DNA of 64,000 nucleotides, from positions 894,012 through 958,011 of the forward strand of contig CM059623.1 in NCBI GenBank assembly GCA_030435675.1. Reading direction: 5' to 3'. The stretch is from Steinernema hermaphroditum (taxonomy: Eukaryota > Nematoda > Chromadorea > Rhabditida > Steinernematidae). The notes below the pieces were generated by a model, which worked only from the letters and a program-made list of their open reading frames with translations, was not told where the DNA came from and made no database searches. The position numbers and the translations under genes are program-made. Shown here piece by piece: positions 32,096-42,798 of the stretch (position 1 is its first letter; each line of letters opens with the position of its first letter).

Positions 32096-32114
32096 CCGCC
32101 GTGCGCACGGAAAA

Positions 32115-32137
32115 ACACACACACACACACACACACA
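32115..32137. repeat. (CA)n microsatellite
   Basis: About 11 CA units. Confidence 0.8.
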
Positions 32138-32569
32138 GACCAACGGACCCGTCGGTTCTCCATTTATATATAGGGGATTCTCCTTTCTTCCATACTTGTC
32201 ATCGATGTCCTCCAAATACCCATATTTGAGACCGCTCAACGACGGATCGATAGGCGAATGGCCGGAGTCCGTCTACTATACAGAAAATTAAACGATTCGC
32301 TTCGAGGCTTCACAAATTTAGCCATTTTCCATCATTTTCCAACCCTTTTCGCGCCAACGTTAAGCAATGGTGAAACCGTCCAAAAATCCCATAGAGAAAC
32401 ACATTTTTATGGTCATTGCGCGCACAGGTGGCTACCACTTCAAAGGCGGCGCTCGCGAACCGAATTTTGATGAAGCGAAAATGTGTTTTTCTGTGTTAAA
32501 AATGTGTTTTTCGAAAATGTGTTCTATAAGGAGAGCCCTCCCGACGATTGGCCATGGTGGCGTGGAAAC

Positions 32570-34220
32570 ATGCATCTGTTGATGTGCTTCTTTGCTCTGG
32601 GAGTACTGCATGTCTCTTGTTTCAAGGACGATGACATCACTGAAGGCGTAAGTTTCGCCTGTTTTTCGAGATACATCGGAGTTCTCTAGATCACCAATGG
32701 CGACGTAGCACCCAGGGGAAGTTTCCCTTACCACGTCTACATCGAATTCCGTGCTCATCCTACAAAGACCCCCGATTACGCAAGAAAGATGTGTGGAGGA
32801 GCGCTGATTTCGGCAAGACACGTCCTCACTTCCGCTATCTGTGCGGAAAGAGACGTCCCCACAGAAGTGATGGTTGGCTCGGAGCTCGCCCTAGGTGGTC
32901 CTGGTCAGCAGTGGAAGAACATCGTGGCGCGTCACGTTCACGAGGACTTTAATGAGTATTTTCACAACGACATCGCCATTCTCGAGGTATCTTCTTTCAC
33001 CTCCACTTTTTCGTTCTATTCATTCTTAGATCGAGCCTGTAGAACTGAACAATACCACGCAAATCATCGCTCTTCCAGAAAGCGATGATAACCTGTTGCC
33101 TGCAAGATGCAATATCACCGGTCATGGATTCTATAGCTGTATGGTTCGATTGGAAAACTTGCTTAAAAGGTCTCTTATTCAGATAGCGATAATCTTGCGA
33201 ACAAGTCGGCACTCGATACCGAAGGGAATTGGACTGATGTTCTCCTCTTCGCCACCCTTGACATCCAAACTTTTGAGTACTGCATCAACCGGACGATCAT
33301 CGATCTCCAGTGGAATATGACGTTAACGGAATCTCAGATCTGCACCGGAAGGGGAGACACGGCATCATGGGCGTACCTTCATCTGAGAGGTCCGGCATTG
33401 GTATGTTACGTCTCTCATACAAAAACATACACACACTCTTTTTGATAGATGTTACAGTAATTACGCAAACTAAGTGGCCATTCTAGAACACTGGCAGCTA
33501 TACAGGGTGACACAAAAGTTGTAACTGAAACGCTGTAACGCAAAAAAAAACTGAGCGTTTCTCGAAAGCATGACCGAATTTAAATAAACGAGAAAAAGCG
33601 GCAAAAACTACGTAGGATATCACAGAGTCATTTGGAAATTTCGAAATTTTTAACCGTGGTCATTTGTGGCTCTCTGAGCAATGTCGTCTTCGCAGATGAA
33701 AAGGTTTTTTGCGGTGTACCCGTTCGACAGCCCGCAGAATCACCTCCAGATCATCAAGAAAGATCACCAGATCATCATTATTATAGTCGAAAAACGCATC
33801 TTGTAAAAAACGCTTACAAGGCCGAGTACTAAAGTAACGGGAAAAGTAGGAGCAAGGTAGTGAGGAGAAGCAGTGAAAGGTGAATTCGAATTTCACAACG
33901 AGAAGTCCCAAACGACAAAAGATGAGCAATTGAAATCAGCATTACAGAACTTTTGTGTCACCTTGTATATACACGTTTAGGGAGATAAAGGTGATCCGAT
34001 AGTGGCTCAAAAGGACTCGAAGAAGTGGCTGGTCGGAATAAACTCATACTTTCCCCGGACCTTAACTGTTGGGGACCTCATGAGGCGACAGGAGCGATAT
34101 CCACGTAAGATAAAGGGCAGTTTTGGGATTCTAATTAGCCACTTAGACATTATCACTCGTGTTTCGAAGTACTGTGATTGGATCGAGAAGGTCTCGGGCG
34201 TCTCCTGCAAGCCTGTTTGA
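32570..34220 (+). CDS. Serine protease homologue without catalytic His and Ser (6 exons)
   Basis: Exons 32570-32647, 32690-32986, 33030-33138, 33183-33400, 33981-34104, 34147-34220, giving 299 aa. Paralogue of the gene at 29793: exons 1 and 2 have exactly the same lengths (78 and 297 bp) and all intron phases match. Signal peptide MHLLMCFFALGVLHVSC, mature start ITNGDVAPRGSFPYHV. The catalytic His position reads TSAIC (Ile), the Asp is kept in NDIAIL, and the Ser motif reads GDKGDP (Lys). So it cannot cleave by the S1 mechanism, yet the frame is intact and Cys residues such as MCGGALIS, SKYCDWI and SGVSC remain. This points to a binding or regulatory role, as known for arthropod serine protease homologues. 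Intron 5 (580 bp) contains a 463-bp transposon. Confidence 0.83.
33503..33965. mobile_element. Tc1/mariner-type MITE in intron 5, 463 bp
   Basis: Ends are imperfect terminal inverted repeats, CAGGGTGACACAAAAGTTGT on the left and CAAGGTGACACAAAAGTTCT as the complement of the right end. It is bordered by TA on both sides (33501-33502 and 33966-33967). The TA target and CAGGGTG start fit Tc1/mariner-type elements. The longest internal frame is under 90 codons, so it is non-autonomous. Confidence 0.75.
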
Positions 34221-34633
34221 TCGGCGCTTTTGGAAGAAAAGGCATCGTTTTGAAGTGTTAAACAATTGGCTTCCTGTTATGTCTTCTCTTGTAGACATTC
34301 GAGTTTTTTATAAAGCATTCTTTATATATGGTAGGCATCAGACGCCCTTTTCGCCACTACGGTGAGATTCATATCCCTCTTGCGATGACGTTTGAGAATG
34401 ACTTGTGAACATCGCACTTACAAGGGAACGTTTCCACGTTATATGTCTCGATCAGGCTGAGGTATGTGGAGTGGATAGAGGCTGGGCTGGGGAGTAAATT
34501 CGACTTCCCCAAATTATCATAAAAACTGTTAATCGGGCATGTACATAGTAGGACCATCTACTAATTCGGATCAGAGGATCAAGGATGTGACGGGTGCATT
34601 GTTATGGTCAATATGGAAGAGAGCAATGAACAT
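34221..34633. other. Non-coding spacer
   Basis: Nothing recognised between the serine protease homologue and the plus-strand tRNA-Leu. Confidence 0.5.
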
Positions 34634-34717
34634 GTCATTCTGGCCGAGTGGTCTAAGGCGCTGCGTTCAGGTCGCAGTCCTCTTCGGAGGGCGCAGGTTC
34701 GAATCCTGCGGATGACA
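34634..34717 (+). tRNA. tRNA-Leu (CAG), plus strand
   Basis: Same 84-nt tRNA as the copies at 27272, 31377 and 37780 but in the opposite orientation and without a neighbouring tRNA-Tyr. Confidence 0.95.
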
Positions 34718-35061
34718 AAACATTTTTCTTTGGTAAGTGAAATCTTTAGAGATATAAAACGATAAAAAATTTGTTTGTTTTAATTTAGAAGCGGTTGGTC
34801 TGACAGTGGTAAGTTGGGGTATTGTAAGTTTTCCGGCTTCCAGAGGAATTAGGACACCCGGGAACCAGTATCGACAGCAATATCTACAGCGAGCAATAGC
34901 TCTTATGGTGCATTATACATTTCCCCCTCTCTCTCTGATCGACCTTGTACCACTCAAAGACTCGACAGCTGCTTGTGCCACACCGATCGTTCATTTCATT
35001 ATGTCTTTAACAGTGGGCAAGGAAAATAAATACACTTCCTTGTTCTGTCGTACACCAGAGC
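34718..35061. other. Spacer 3' of the srsx-like gene
   Basis: No feature recognised; part is probably the 3' UTR of the minus-strand receptor. Confidence 0.5.
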
Positions 35062-36018
35062 TCACGAGCTGCCCGTGTGGTTCACGTGTGAAACGTTCGC
35101 CTTCATTCCGAGAAGAAGTCGAAACTCCTTTCTGTACACGCTGGAGTGAAAGTAATAGACGATACTTGGCGCGCTAACGTTGATAAATGCGAATATTCCC
35201 TCGATAAGGCCGATGGCTTGAGTGAGATACTTGCTGGAAATATTACATTTATGAGATCTCATCGAGATGTTTCATGCCACTCACTCTGAGATCAGAATTC
35301 TGGACAGGCCCAGGATGACTATGGCTGAGCACCACCCGAACGAGAACACCAGGACAATCACCGTCAAAGCCTTCACTATCTTCGCGGTTTCCTGGTCACC
35401 GCCACCACCTCGTTTCCTCGGAAATCGATACAGTTTAAAGTAGACAACAAAATCTAATATGACGACCACAGCTTGAATAGTAGCCAGTATGTTCTTCATC
35501 GAATCCGTCATGGCGTCGGGTAGAAAGCATATAACTTTCGTTATCCTCTCCTGACTGAAGAACATGCCTAAGCCGAAGGCCACACTATAGGCCAAGCAGA
35601 TGGCAACATAACAGCTTAGATACCGAAGTTGGTTGAGCCGCTTGTACCACAAGGGGTAAGCTATACACAGATACCGATCAGTTCCGATCAACAGGATCAG
35701 CACAGTGGTCGAGATACCGCCAGCATCGGGGACGACCTGGTACCAAAAACAGTCGGAGATGGACAGTAGCCGGTTAGCGTAAGTGTTGTAAATGTATATG
35801 GGTGCACAGAACGAAGCAAGAATATCACAAAATGCTTGGAAGGCGATCAAGATGTTGCAGTTGCTCCGCAGTCGAGGTGACTTTACGGTGACGACGACCA
35901 AGAGAGCATTTAGAGTAATGCTAACTAAGAACAATACAACATAGAGTGGAGCCAGGAAGTGGCTGAAACCCAGCAGATCGCTTTGAGAAATATGCCAGTC
36001 GCTCGCAGCCATCACCAT
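35062..36018 (-). CDS. Serpentine receptor, srsx-like 7TM GPCR (2 exons)
   Basis: Exons 36018-35285 and 35233-35062 with a 51-bp phase-2 intron, giving 301 aa. TM1 lies in FLAPLYVVLFLVSITLN, and TM3 is followed by a DRY-type motif (GTDRYLCIAYPLWY). The last span IFAFINVSAPSIVYYF holds an NxxxP variant of NPxxY. A cytoplasmic stretch RKRGGGGDQETAKIVKAL precedes TM6. This pattern matches the rhodopsin-like srsx class of nematodes, expected in sensory neurons. The frame is open upstream to 36216, so the true start may be earlier or in another exon; the ATG at 36018 (MVMAASDW) is the one just before TM1. Confidence 0.78.
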
Positions 36019-36865
36019 TTGAATGGGGATAACGAAAGTGAAACAGAAAAATAGCTTACGGGAACAATCGACCAGGAAGTCATCATTGTTAGGCAAATCT
36101 CGACGTCGAACAATGTGAATTGCCCTCCGGTGAGAAGCGAATGTAGGCTTAGAGGTTAGTGTAAGCCATCCTTTGTTGCGAAGGAAAACATTCGTGGGAT
36201 ATCCATTGACGAACAATTCTCTCGTTCTCTTTTGTCAGTGCGTGGTAGATCTCTCGTCTATAGTGAAGCAAAAAAAGATACTTTCATTGTTTCCATGTGA
36301 AGTCCAGTCCACAGCAGTCCACAAATCGTATATGCCCAGCCGGCTGGCTAATCTTCTTCCATCCGTATTTCACTGTGTCTCTCCAGGCTACCTCACTGAA
36401 ATAAATACAACATGTAAGCAGCAACCTTTTGACTAGTTGAAACTTGAAAACTCTGTTTTTGTTTTTCAGTTACGATGACGTTAGTTTTTTTGAACTACAT
36501 GGTTCGTTTCTTCCTTAAAATGGACATGTTACACGCGTGATCGCCTGACCATGCAAGCGCGGATGTCTAAGATACAACAACAGGTATGCCTTTCAGATAT
36601 CAACAGGTAACAGCCTTTTCAACCTTTGAAGAACTTGGATATTTCATTGGATCGGCAATCACAATGGCATTATAAATGACTGAGGGAAATCAAGATCACA
36701 AGATTCACGTATATTTGGACCGTATCAGAGAAGCATCTTCTTTCTTCCATTATGCTCCAAAATCACCTTTTATGATGAAACGTGATGTCCCATTACGTTA
36801 GAAATAATACAGAAAGAGACACTGTATGGAGTGGAAAATGAGCTGTGAATTATGTAAAAATGATC
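36019..36865. other. Spacer and left part of the second tRNA module
   Basis: From about 36520 this matches the region from about 26115 (shared GTTACACGCGTGATCGCCTG). No gene recognised. Confidence 0.5.
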
Positions 36866-36868
36866 GCT

Positions 36869-36935
<67 letters not shown>

Positions 36936-36938
36936 AGC
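36866..36938 (-). tRNA. tRNA-Asn (GTT)
   Basis: Identical 73-nt tRNA to 26402-26474, with similar flanks on both sides. Confidence 0.95.
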
Positions 36939-37059
36939 ATGTCTTCTCATCCATACTGGCGAGTATGTGAGCGACAACCTGCAAGGGACAAATTTCTCCG
37001 AAGCCGCGCCGCCTGTGATATGAGAAGGAAAAGTGATGCACACAGATACAGTGATGTAG

Positions 37060-37230
37060 AAACAGATACATCCGAAATACAACGAGATACGCCAGAAAGA
37101 AGCTGACTCCCAGCAGACCACCTTGAGGAATTCTGTGGAAAATGAAAGGGAAACAAGGGAAGTAATCGGAAACAGTCGGCAAACAAAGCAATTATTTCTG
37201 AGAAAACGTCGACGTCAAACAATGTGAATT
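37060..37230 (-). pseudogene. Relic of an srsx-like receptor N-terminus
   Basis: Read on the minus strand it gives RIPQGGLLGVSFFLAYLVVF, aligning with HISQSDLLGFSHFLAPLYVV of the receptor at 36018. The upstream block CGACGTCAAACAATGTGAATTG also matches the leader region near 36090-36125. The match ends within TM1 and no downstream exons follow, so it is a broken copy wedged between tRNA-Asn and tRNA-Tyr. Confidence 0.55.
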
Positions 37231-37430
37231 GTTCTACGATATGCGGGGGCTGATATTCAATGTGGCATGTGCGTTCAATGTAAAGTCCTATCTTGTGTTA
37301 CAAGGAAGAACATTCGTTGTTATCGTTTCAATGGTTGGACAGTTATGGTTGGACCTTTATTCTGTTTCACGACTTTATACGTTGGAACTTAATACGACCG
37401 TGGAAAGTGGAAGATAATAATAAAATAAAT

Positions 37431-37514
37431 CCAACCAGCCGGATTCGAACCAGCGACCTAAGGATCTCTGACCAACACTACAGTCCTCCGCTCTACCAAC
37501 TGAGCTATGGTTGG
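37431..37514 (-). tRNA. tRNA-Tyr (GTA) with 12-nt intron
   Basis: Third copy, same as 31003-31086 including the intron base. Confidence 0.95.
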
Positions 37515-37779
37515 ATGATCAGAAGAGGGAACGTATTATAACGTATGCTTAGCGATCAACATAAACTGTGCCTGATTCCGTTTGTTGCTTTTGTTTTAAC
37601 TTCTGATAGCAGTTAGTTGAGGTGCACCACCATAACCCTATCATATACTTCATCATCCTGTAATGAAACGTCCTCATCCGTGACTGGGGATCGTTTCAGT
37701 CACACAAGATTCATTCTTGTGAAGGTGAATCTAGCGGAGAACAAAATGAAAAACTACGATTTCGCAAGAAAAAAACCTT

Positions 37780-37863
37780 TGTCATCCGCAGGATTCGAAC
37801 CTGCGCCCTCCGAAGAGGACTGCGACCTGAACGCAGCGCCTTAGACCACTCGGCCAGAATGAC
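37780..37863 (-). tRNA. tRNA-Leu (CAG)
   Basis: Fourth copy of the 84-nt tRNA-Leu, again next to tRNA-Tyr. Confidence 0.95.
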
Positions 37864-38339
37864 ATGTTGTGCTGAGCCCGTGATATCCTTGATACTCTGA
37901 TTCACCTGTTCTTGTTCTGGTTCCTTTACCACTATAATTCTACCGTTATTCTGTTGTCCTTATTGTTTTATTCTGTATGCTGAACCAAACAACAAGCTTG
38001 GCTTTGGCGGAAATCGAAACTCCACAAAACCATTTACCAAAGGCTATGTTTACCCCCGCGTCACAATCATCTTGGCCTCGATCAATGCTAAGTGTAGTGG
38101 TCATGTGAGTGAACCTGAATGAACGTTATCAATGAAATGATCCCGCACCCAATTTTAGAATGGGAGCGATGAAACAATTTGTGAGCAAGCCTTTCGTGGA
38201 GCAGCATTCTACAACCTATAATTGACGGTTTCTGGTCGCTTACTCACTGGCTACGTTTATGCCCACAATGAAGTCATCAAATGAAGGCTCCACTGCAGCG
38301 CATCCTCCTTCTTATCAGATGGTCCAGGTTAAGACCTTG

Positions 38340-38470
38340 TGCATGGCTTCTTATCACACATGGTAACTGAAAACCACGGCAAAAACTATGGTTGTGCCAC
38401 GGAGCACTCTGGTGCCGCTGATGCAACGGGAAGTCATCGATTGATTGGTGTAAGACACCAGGGGAATCAC
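38340..38470 (-). pseudogene. Possible relic of an srx-like receptor exon
   Basis: On the minus strand, ACTTCCCGTTGCATCAGC matches the srx gene exon 2 block encoding TSRCIS (near 18535-18515), and the stretch after it is hydrophobic (VFAVVFSYHV). The rest does not align clearly, so this is a short, weakly supported fragment. Confidence 0.3.
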
Positions 38471-38555
38471 AAGAGTTCACGATTTTGCGGTTTATTGAGT
38501 GAATGGAGTAACTTATTGAGAGCTACGATGCTGGTCAAATAGTTTTCAGCTGTAC

Positions 38556-38582
38556 TTTTTTTTTTTTTTTTTTTTTTTTTTT
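38556..38582. repeat. Poly(T) tract, 27 bases
   Basis: An uninterrupted run of T (poly(A) on the minus strand). It could be the tail of a retroposed copy on the minus strand, but no source transcript or target duplication was identified. Confidence 0.6.
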
Positions 38583-38898
38583 CGATGGAACATTCCACGT
38601 CGAAGAACATTCCAAATCTGCTAAAATCTGCTGAAGAGCAACAGTACGAGAAATAAAACAGAAAAAAAGCATTCACTGACGCCATGTCATAACAAGTCAG
38701 CAGTAACAGGGGATAGTCACTCCTTGGGAGTGCCTAAAAACGCACAAATATTTACATACTATATCAGAAAATATGTACATGAATTCCTGACAGCACAAAT
38801 TGATGTTTGTTCCGTTGAGTCTCCATGCAAATCTATCAAACCTATCAAATGCGTTTCTGTGCCGACCATTCAGATGGAGTACCCTGTGACGCACAGTT

Positions 38899-38914
38899 CT
38901 TATCACACGATAAG
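38899..38914. promoter_or_regulatory. Inverted GATA pair, aspartic protease 1
   Basis: CTTATCACACGATAAG: two GATAAG sites facing each other 100-115 bases before the ATG. In nematodes such sites bind intestinal GATA factors (ELT-2 type). Comparable pairs precede the other three genes at 42684, 45773 and 47919. Confidence 0.65.
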
Positions 38915-38928
38915 AGTCAAACTAGTGT

Positions 38929-38935
38929 TATATAA
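38929..38935 (+). promoter_or_regulatory. TATA box, aspartic protease 1
   Basis: TATATAA 15 bases after the GATA pair and 79 bases before the ATG. The pyrimidine tract TCCTTTCCTTTCAG ending at 39009 follows, four bases before the ATG, and may be a trans-splice acceptor. Confidence 0.6.
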
Positions 38936-39013
38936 GAGCAACTCCGAGGCTGTTCCATCACTCACCACTCGAGCTCCGATTTGGGTCACTAACTCTCCTT
39001 TCCTTTCAGCGCC

Positions 39014-40281
39014 ATGTTCAAGCTCGTCGTGCTCGCCACCGTGGTGGCCGTGCTCCACGCCGCCGTCATCCAGCACTCCATGCACCGCGCGCCTTCCCTC
39101 CGCGCCAAGATGGTCCGCGAGGGAACGTGGCAGAAGCACATGATCGAGCTGATGGCCAAGCGCGCCAGCTTGAAGACCGGCACCCAGCTCCTCCCCGACT
39201 ACTACGACGACTTCTACCTCGCCAACATCACCATCGGCACCCCTCCCCAGCAGTTCACCATCGTCCCCGACACTGGTAGCTCCAACCTCTGGGTCATCAA
39301 CTCCCAGTGCCAGGACCAGTCCTGCCAGGGAATGCCCGGCACCCCCAAGAAGCACCTCTTCAACGAGGGACAGTCGTCCACCTTCAAGAGCGTCGGAACC
39401 CCCTTCTCCATCCAGTACGGCTCCGGATCCTGCGACGGAAAGCTCGGCATTGACACCGTTTCTGTGAGTCCCCTCCCTCGCACTTCCCTCCTATGGAGAC
39501 CCTCTTCAGTTCGCCGGACTGACCATCAGCAAGCAGACCTTCGGAATCGCCGACGACATCGCCGACGTCTTCGGCTACCAGCCCGTCGATGGAATCATGG
39601 GACTCGGATGGCCCGCCCTCGCTGTCGACAACGTCGTTCCCCCCATGCAGAACCTCCTTCCCCAGCTCGACAAGCCCCTCTTCACCGTGTGGCTCGACCG
39701 CAAGGTCAAGATGGACCAGGGAGGCCCCGCTGGTCAGATCACCTACGGTGCCCTGGACACCCAGAACTGCGACTCCACCGTCAACTACGTCAGCCTGACC
39801 TCCAAGAGCTACTGGCAGTTCGCCCAGGACGGCTTCCAGATCGGCACTTACAAGTACACCACCCAGGACCAGGTCATCTCCGACACCGGCACCTCCTGGG
39901 TACTTCTTTTGATCAAGTTCTGATCGCTTATGCAATATGTTCCAGATCGGAGCCCCCCAGGTCGTTCTCGACAACATCGCCTCGGTGACTGGAGCCCAGT
40001 ACGACTGGACCAACAACTTCTACACCGTCGACTGCGGCGCCAAGAACCTGCCCGACCTCGTTTTCACCATCGGTGGCCAGAACTACAACGTGCCCCAGGT
40101 TGAGTACGTCCTCGACCTCGGCCTCGGCAACGGACAGTGCGTCCTCACCTTCCTGGTCATGCAGGGCGGCGGATACATGCCCTCATGGATCCTCGGCGAC
40201 ACCTTCATCCGCAGCTTCTGCAACGTCTACGACATCGGACAGGGCCGCATTGGATTCGCCAAGGCCCACCACAACCTCTAA
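39014..40281 (+). CDS. Pepsin-type aspartic protease, copy 1 (3 exons)
   Basis: Exons 39014-39463, 39510-39899, 39946-40281, giving 391 aa. Secreted A1-family endopeptidase: signal peptide MFKLVVLATVVAVLHA, propeptide HSMHRAPSLRAKMVREG, first catalytic motif DTGSSNLW in the N-lobe, flap-like IQYGSGSCDG, second catalytic motif SDTGTSW at the exon 2/3 junction, and hydrophobic ILGDTFIRS near the end. Length and order are those of nematode gut proteases such as C. elegans ASP-1; expected in gut lumen or lysosome. Codons are strongly C/G-ending, unlike the flanking DNA, which suggests high expression. It differs from copies 2 and 3 by only a few residues. AATAAA at 40323-40328. Confidence 0.93.
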
Positions 40282-41689
40282 ACAATCCCTTGTTTAGGAA
40301 ACGCTTTGTAAATTATTTATGTAATAAAGACTTTACGTAACTAACTGTAACATCGCACATATAAGGGACTAGGCATTTATTGCAAAGATAAACTATGAAG
40401 ACTACCCGCTTGTGCAGATGATCTGCGTTGCAAACATCTGCATCTTGTTGATTCGTACGTCTTGGCACGTTTGGCCCTTGAATATGGTTTAGTTGCCAGG
40501 CGCCCGTCCAGTGTCAAAAACCGTACGATGATTAAATCCGATTAGATACAGGGGTGAATGAAGTATCTTCAACTAACAGACGCCCCCTTTCACATTTGAC
40601 GCGTCCCTTGTCTGTTTTTTTCTGCTAACCGCTAAAAGAGTGGTTTGTCGGAGATTGCGTCAGAGAAAAATTTCTGAAAAAAGAAATATCTACGTTCAAA
40701 AAGGCTCATTTATTATGCATCAACCCAATATTTCACGCATCTATCTGTCATAGTAGTAAGAATTAGTGAAAACTAAAGTAACGATTTTGGTTGTGAGCGA
40801 GCCGTAGGCGAGCCCTGTATTCATTTTTTGGAACGAGCCTAGCATCCAGGCTTGACTTAGGCTCCGGCTTAAAACTATACCTATGAATTTAAAGCGAGTC
40901 CGAAGGGCGAGCCCTGTTGTTTTGACAGCTTTCGTCATTTCCGAGCACCATCGGAGATTCCACCATAGACAATGTGACCCAAAAAGCATTCTCACCTTTT
41001 CGAACAACAGTCTCAAACAGCAAGCCTTATGTCTATGCACGGAATAGCTCGACAATAGGTTGAAAAGGATATGTTCTGGTGGGTTCTTTTTTCCCCGGGC
41101 CTTCTTTACCCTAATAAACTAAATCCGGAGTTGAAATCGAAACCACAACTCATAGGGTATACGAGGACGAGGACTATTATGAATATACGGTTTCGCCAGG
41201 AAGCATCGACGAGGAAAGCAGCGATTACACAGTTACTACCGGTTATTTGAGAAGATGCTCATTGCGATAGTTGAGGTACGGGAAGGAACGCCGTAAAACC
41301 CACAAAACGAGGGGGGACGCCCGATATCCAGGGGACGCCTGAAACTGGTTTATGCCAAAGATTCAAACAAAATCCCATTGATTGACGCCGTTGACGGAAA
41401 AAGTTAACAACAACGGATAGCCTGTCACGACGTTCACCTTCCCTACGTACCGATCAAACTCAGGGCTTTGCCTGTTTGTGTAGAGTGGCACACTGCCGCG
41501 TCCCTTTGTTTCCACGTTTCAGACTTGCAAAGACGAAGCAATGGTGAGGGAACGAACCCTACAAAAGAACTTTTCCATCTGAACTCCGGGGATACGCTGC
41601 ATCCCACAATAACTTTCGAAAGTTCAAAAACTTCGAGATTGTTTCTGTCTGGCCGAAGAACGAAACCAGTCGACTCGCTGGTCGTCAGG
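40282..41689. other. Spacer after aspartic protease 1
   Basis: The first ~380 bp (to about 40665) match the DNA after copy 4 (49312-49695) almost base for base. Dispersed repeat R1 copy d lies near 40828-40925. No gene recognised. Confidence 0.65.
40828..40925 (+). repeat. Dispersed repeat family R1, copy d
   Basis: The clearest copy: GAACGAGCCTAGCATCCAGG at the start and CGAAGGGCGAGCCCTG at the end, matching the copies near 5003, 7562 and 17430. Confidence 0.55.
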
Positions 41690-42545
41690 TCGCCGATCGT
41701 TGTACAGCGTCGTATGCTTAATAGGCTCTAAGATCGAGCTCGCAGAGAACGTACTCGAGGATTTCCGCGTCACGGCAGCAGCTGTACGTATTCGATTCGA
41801 GCGAAGATTCGACAGCTTCCGATCGTCGATTTATCCTGTGTTCTTCTCAGTCGAGCTCTCTGAGAACTTCTTCGAGCGTCGATGTGAAAAGTTTCGGAAC
41901 TCACTGTATCTTGAAAGGCACGCTTTCTTCGCCGAGTTGGACGTAGGACGCGGCTTGATAGTAGATATTCCGCAGCAAGTTGATTATCGCGTCTGGAACT
42001 CCGTGACGCTTAATCGCGTTCCGCAAGCACTGATCTCCACGCAGTCGAACGCTTTCTCGTAGTCAATGAAGGCGATGAACAGCGGTATTCGCGCGTCTTT
42101 TCCAACGAAAGGTTCATGGCTTGGAGGTGGTCGATGGTCGAGTAATTTCTTCTAAATCCTGGTTGTTCAGGATTGCTCTACATCCAAAATCCGCTCAAGC
42201 CGAATGACAGTTACCTTAGTCTGAATCTTGTGCACAGTAGAGAGCAAGGAGTTCTTAGTCTTTAGTTCTTCAGCTGCAACAGATCTCCCTTCTTGAATAG
42301 TAGAATCATCTACGCATCCGCCATCTTCTCGGGAACCTCACAGCTTCTAAGACAGCAGTTCAAGATTCTTATCAGAGGGCTGAGGATACATTCGCGAGTT
42401 TCAGCACTTCAACCGTAACCATCCCTAGCTTCTCTTCCCCTTCATTCTTCTCATCGTTTCTTCTACTTCTTCCGGCAAGATTTTCGGACCTTGAGAGGCC
42501 TGTCTCTCTGCAAGAAGTACGCCTTTTCAATCTTCACTGCAAAGA
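41690..42545 (-). mobile_element. Decayed RTE-like LINE fragment (reverse transcriptase remnant)
   Basis: On the minus strand, pieces of a non-LTR reverse transcriptase can be read in shifting frames: LLFKKGD near 42300-42265, FIDYEKAFD near 42080-42045, HGVPDAIINLL near 42005-41970, and LEEVLRELD near 41885-41855. Their order matches RTE-clade elements. Stops and frameshifts separate the pieces, so it is inactive. It lies between aspartic protease copies 1 and 2. Confidence 0.75.
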
Positions 42546-42683
42546 ACTGATATCAGAAAATATGCACATGAATTCCTGACAGCAAAAATTGATGTTTGTT
42601 GCATCTTCCTGCAAATGCCCACAAACCTATCAAATGCGTTTCTGTGCCGACCATTCAGATGGAGTACCCTGTGATGCACAGTT

Positions 42684-42699
42684 CTTATCACACGATAAG
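42684..42699. promoter_or_regulatory. Inverted GATA pair, aspartic protease 2
   Basis: CTTATCACACGATAAG, identical to the copy 1 element. About 230 bp of upstream DNA (from about 42550) are shared with copy 1. Confidence 0.65.
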
Positions 42700-42713
42700 A
42701 GCCAAACTAGTGT

Positions 42714-42720
42714 TATATAA
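42714..42720 (+). promoter_or_regulatory. TATA box, aspartic protease 2
   Basis: TATATAA at the same spacing from the ATG as in copy 1. Confidence 0.6.
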
Positions 42721-42798
42721 GAGCAACTCCGAGGCTGTTCCATCACTCACCACTCGAGCTCCGATTTGGGTCACTAACTCTCCTTTCCTTTCAGCGCC

